A stretch of DNA of 64,000 nucleotides from Micromonospora sp. MA102 (GTDB taxonomy: Bacteria; Actinomycetota; Actinomycetes; Mycobacteriales; Micromonosporaceae): the NCBI RefSeq assembly GCF_025460765.1, contig NZ_JAMWEG010000016.1, positions 62,001 to 126,000 of the forward strand. Direction: 5' to 3'. Positions within the stretch are counted from its first letter, which is position 1. The number at the start of each line of letters is the position of its first letter. The translations under genes were made by a program, and so were the position numbers. Positions 63,374 to 64,000 of this stretch are shown here, in pieces. The notes below the pieces were generated by a model. The model had not been told where the DNA came from. It searched no databases and worked only from the letters and a program-made list of their open reading frames with translations.

Positions 63374-64000
63374 TCAGGACCGCCGGGCCAGGTGGGTGGC
63401 GATCGCCGCCGCGAGCCGGTCCGGGGCGCCGTCGGCGTGGCCGACGAAGAGGCTCGGCTCGGTGAGCTCCAGCTCGACCAGGACGGGCGCGGAGTCCGGG
63501 CCGGGGATCAGGTCCACCCGGGCGTAGAGCAGCCGCTCGGTGCCGCCGGGCACGACGGCCAGGGTCTTCTCCGCCGTGTCGAGCTGCTCCGGGGTGGCCG
63601 TGCGGGCGTCGATCCGCTCCTCCCGGTACAGCTCGGCCACACCGCGGTCGGGGCCGGTCAGCATCGGCCCCTTGCGGATCGCGTGGCTGAACGCCAGGCC
63701 GTCGGGGCCGGCCAGGAAGAGCAGCGCGGTCTCCCCGGCGGTGTCGACGGCCGTCAGGTACGGCTGGACCATGGTGACCCGGCCGGCCGCGGAGAGCCGC
63801 CGCACGTGGGCGGCGGCCAGCTCCCGGTGCTCCGGGTCGGCCAGGTCGTACCGGCCGGTGTCCTGGCTGCCGGCGCTGACCGCCGGCTTGATCACGTACT
63901 CCCCCGTGTCGGCCGGCGGGACCCAGTCCGCCCCGGGTTCGACCCAGGCGGTCGACACGGTGGGCACGCCGGCCGCGGACAGCTCGGCCAGGTAGCGCTT
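63374..64000 (-). CDS. ATP-grasp domain protein, C-terminal 208 residues (runs off the right edge)
   Basis: Visible from KRYLAELSAAGVPTV to the stop. EYVIKPAVSAGSQDTGRYD (ATP lysine and Gly-Ser loop), VQPYLTAVDTAGETALLFLAG, ERLLYARVDLIPGP and VLVELELTEPSLFVG (metal-binding E-x-E/N region) fit ATP-grasp ligases of the RimK/cycloserine-synthetase-like group. Substrates unknown. The true start lies beyond base 64000. Confidence 0.85.
   Translation of the reverse strand, partial: KRYLAELSAAGVPTVSTAWVEPGADWVPPADTGEYVIKPAVSAGSQDTGRYDLADPEHRELAAAHVRRLSAAGRVTMVQPYLTAVDTAGETALLFLAGPDGLAFSHAIRKGPMLTGPDRGVAELYREERIDARTATPEQLDTAEKTLAVVPGGTERLLYARVDLIPGPDSAPVLVELELTEPSLFVGHADGAPDRLAAAIATHLARRS

Overview
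The window looks like chromosomal core sequence from a high-G+C actinomycete, most probably a Micromonosporaceae member (Micromonospora-like). The reasons are the very high third-position G+C, the frequent GTG starts, many TANNNT-N6-GTG leaderless start signatures, a conservon (NIT-kinase/roadblock/DUF742/GTPase), an XRE-DUF5753/DUF397 pair, DUF2630, GAF-ANTAR and SigB-type sigma proteins, and the actinobacterial sufR-B-D-Rieske-C-S-U-T operon. I saw no rRNA, tRNA, CRISPR array or intact insertion sequence. The taxonomic call is inference.

Layout, left to right. 1-153: start of a secreted protein with a recognisable promoter. 304-1729: two tandem membrane-anchored CBM2-like proteins. 2070-10710: an APC permease, an unknown Gly/Pro-rich protein, a PLP decarboxylase of the histidine decarboxylase type, small proteins, a permuted papain-like protein, an ArsC-like protein, an 840-bp repeat-rich intergenic block with three SigR-like promoter motifs ahead of a secreted C39-like peptidase, DedA and a glyoxalase-fold protein. 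10882-13722: acnA. 14390-21981: a stress or carbohydrate block made of a sigma-like protein, GAF-ANTAR, a SigB-type sigma factor, a small membrane protein, then a tightly coupled operon (57-aa protein, GT4, GT4, toroid glycosidase-like protein, GH130). 22025-26935: XRE/DUF397 and assorted housekeeping or accessory enzymes. 26971-30928: conservon cvnABCD with its own promoter. 31023-34833: a compact terpenoid cluster (P450, class I terpene synthase, class II cyclase with a DxDTT motif). 35204-38849: DUF2630, RIO-like kinase, HAD phosphatase, nitrilase and an AcnR-like TetR regulator.

38951-41135 is the most striking accessory locus. A TIGR04222-type membrane protein ends in a Ser/Gly/Cys tail with six cysteines exactly six residues apart. 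It is translationally coupled to a DUF692/MNIO oxidase-like enzyme and a small partner protein, so it is a candidate membrane-anchored RiPP-like maturation system. 41179-53721: an SDR and Mug glycosylase, a MerR-controlled ABC-2 exporter, an ABC exporter, an enoyl-CoA hydratase, an HTH protein, a CadD-like transporter, an ABC-F protein with a leaderless leader peptide and attenuator-like hairpin, a zinc metallopeptidase, an acVLRF1 peptidyl-tRNA hydrolase, a LysE transporter and a MazG-like pyrophosphohydrolase. 53814-60505: the Fe-S assembly operon under SufR. 60622-64000: heme A synthase, a beta-helix protein and a partial ATP-grasp enzyme.

Links between distant loci: the acnA promoter (10758-10776) and the acnR promoter (38225-38243) carry nearly the same 19-bp site although they lie 27 kb apart, so the regulator seems separated from but still tied to its usual target. 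Aconitase also depends on the Fe-S clusters built by the suf operon.
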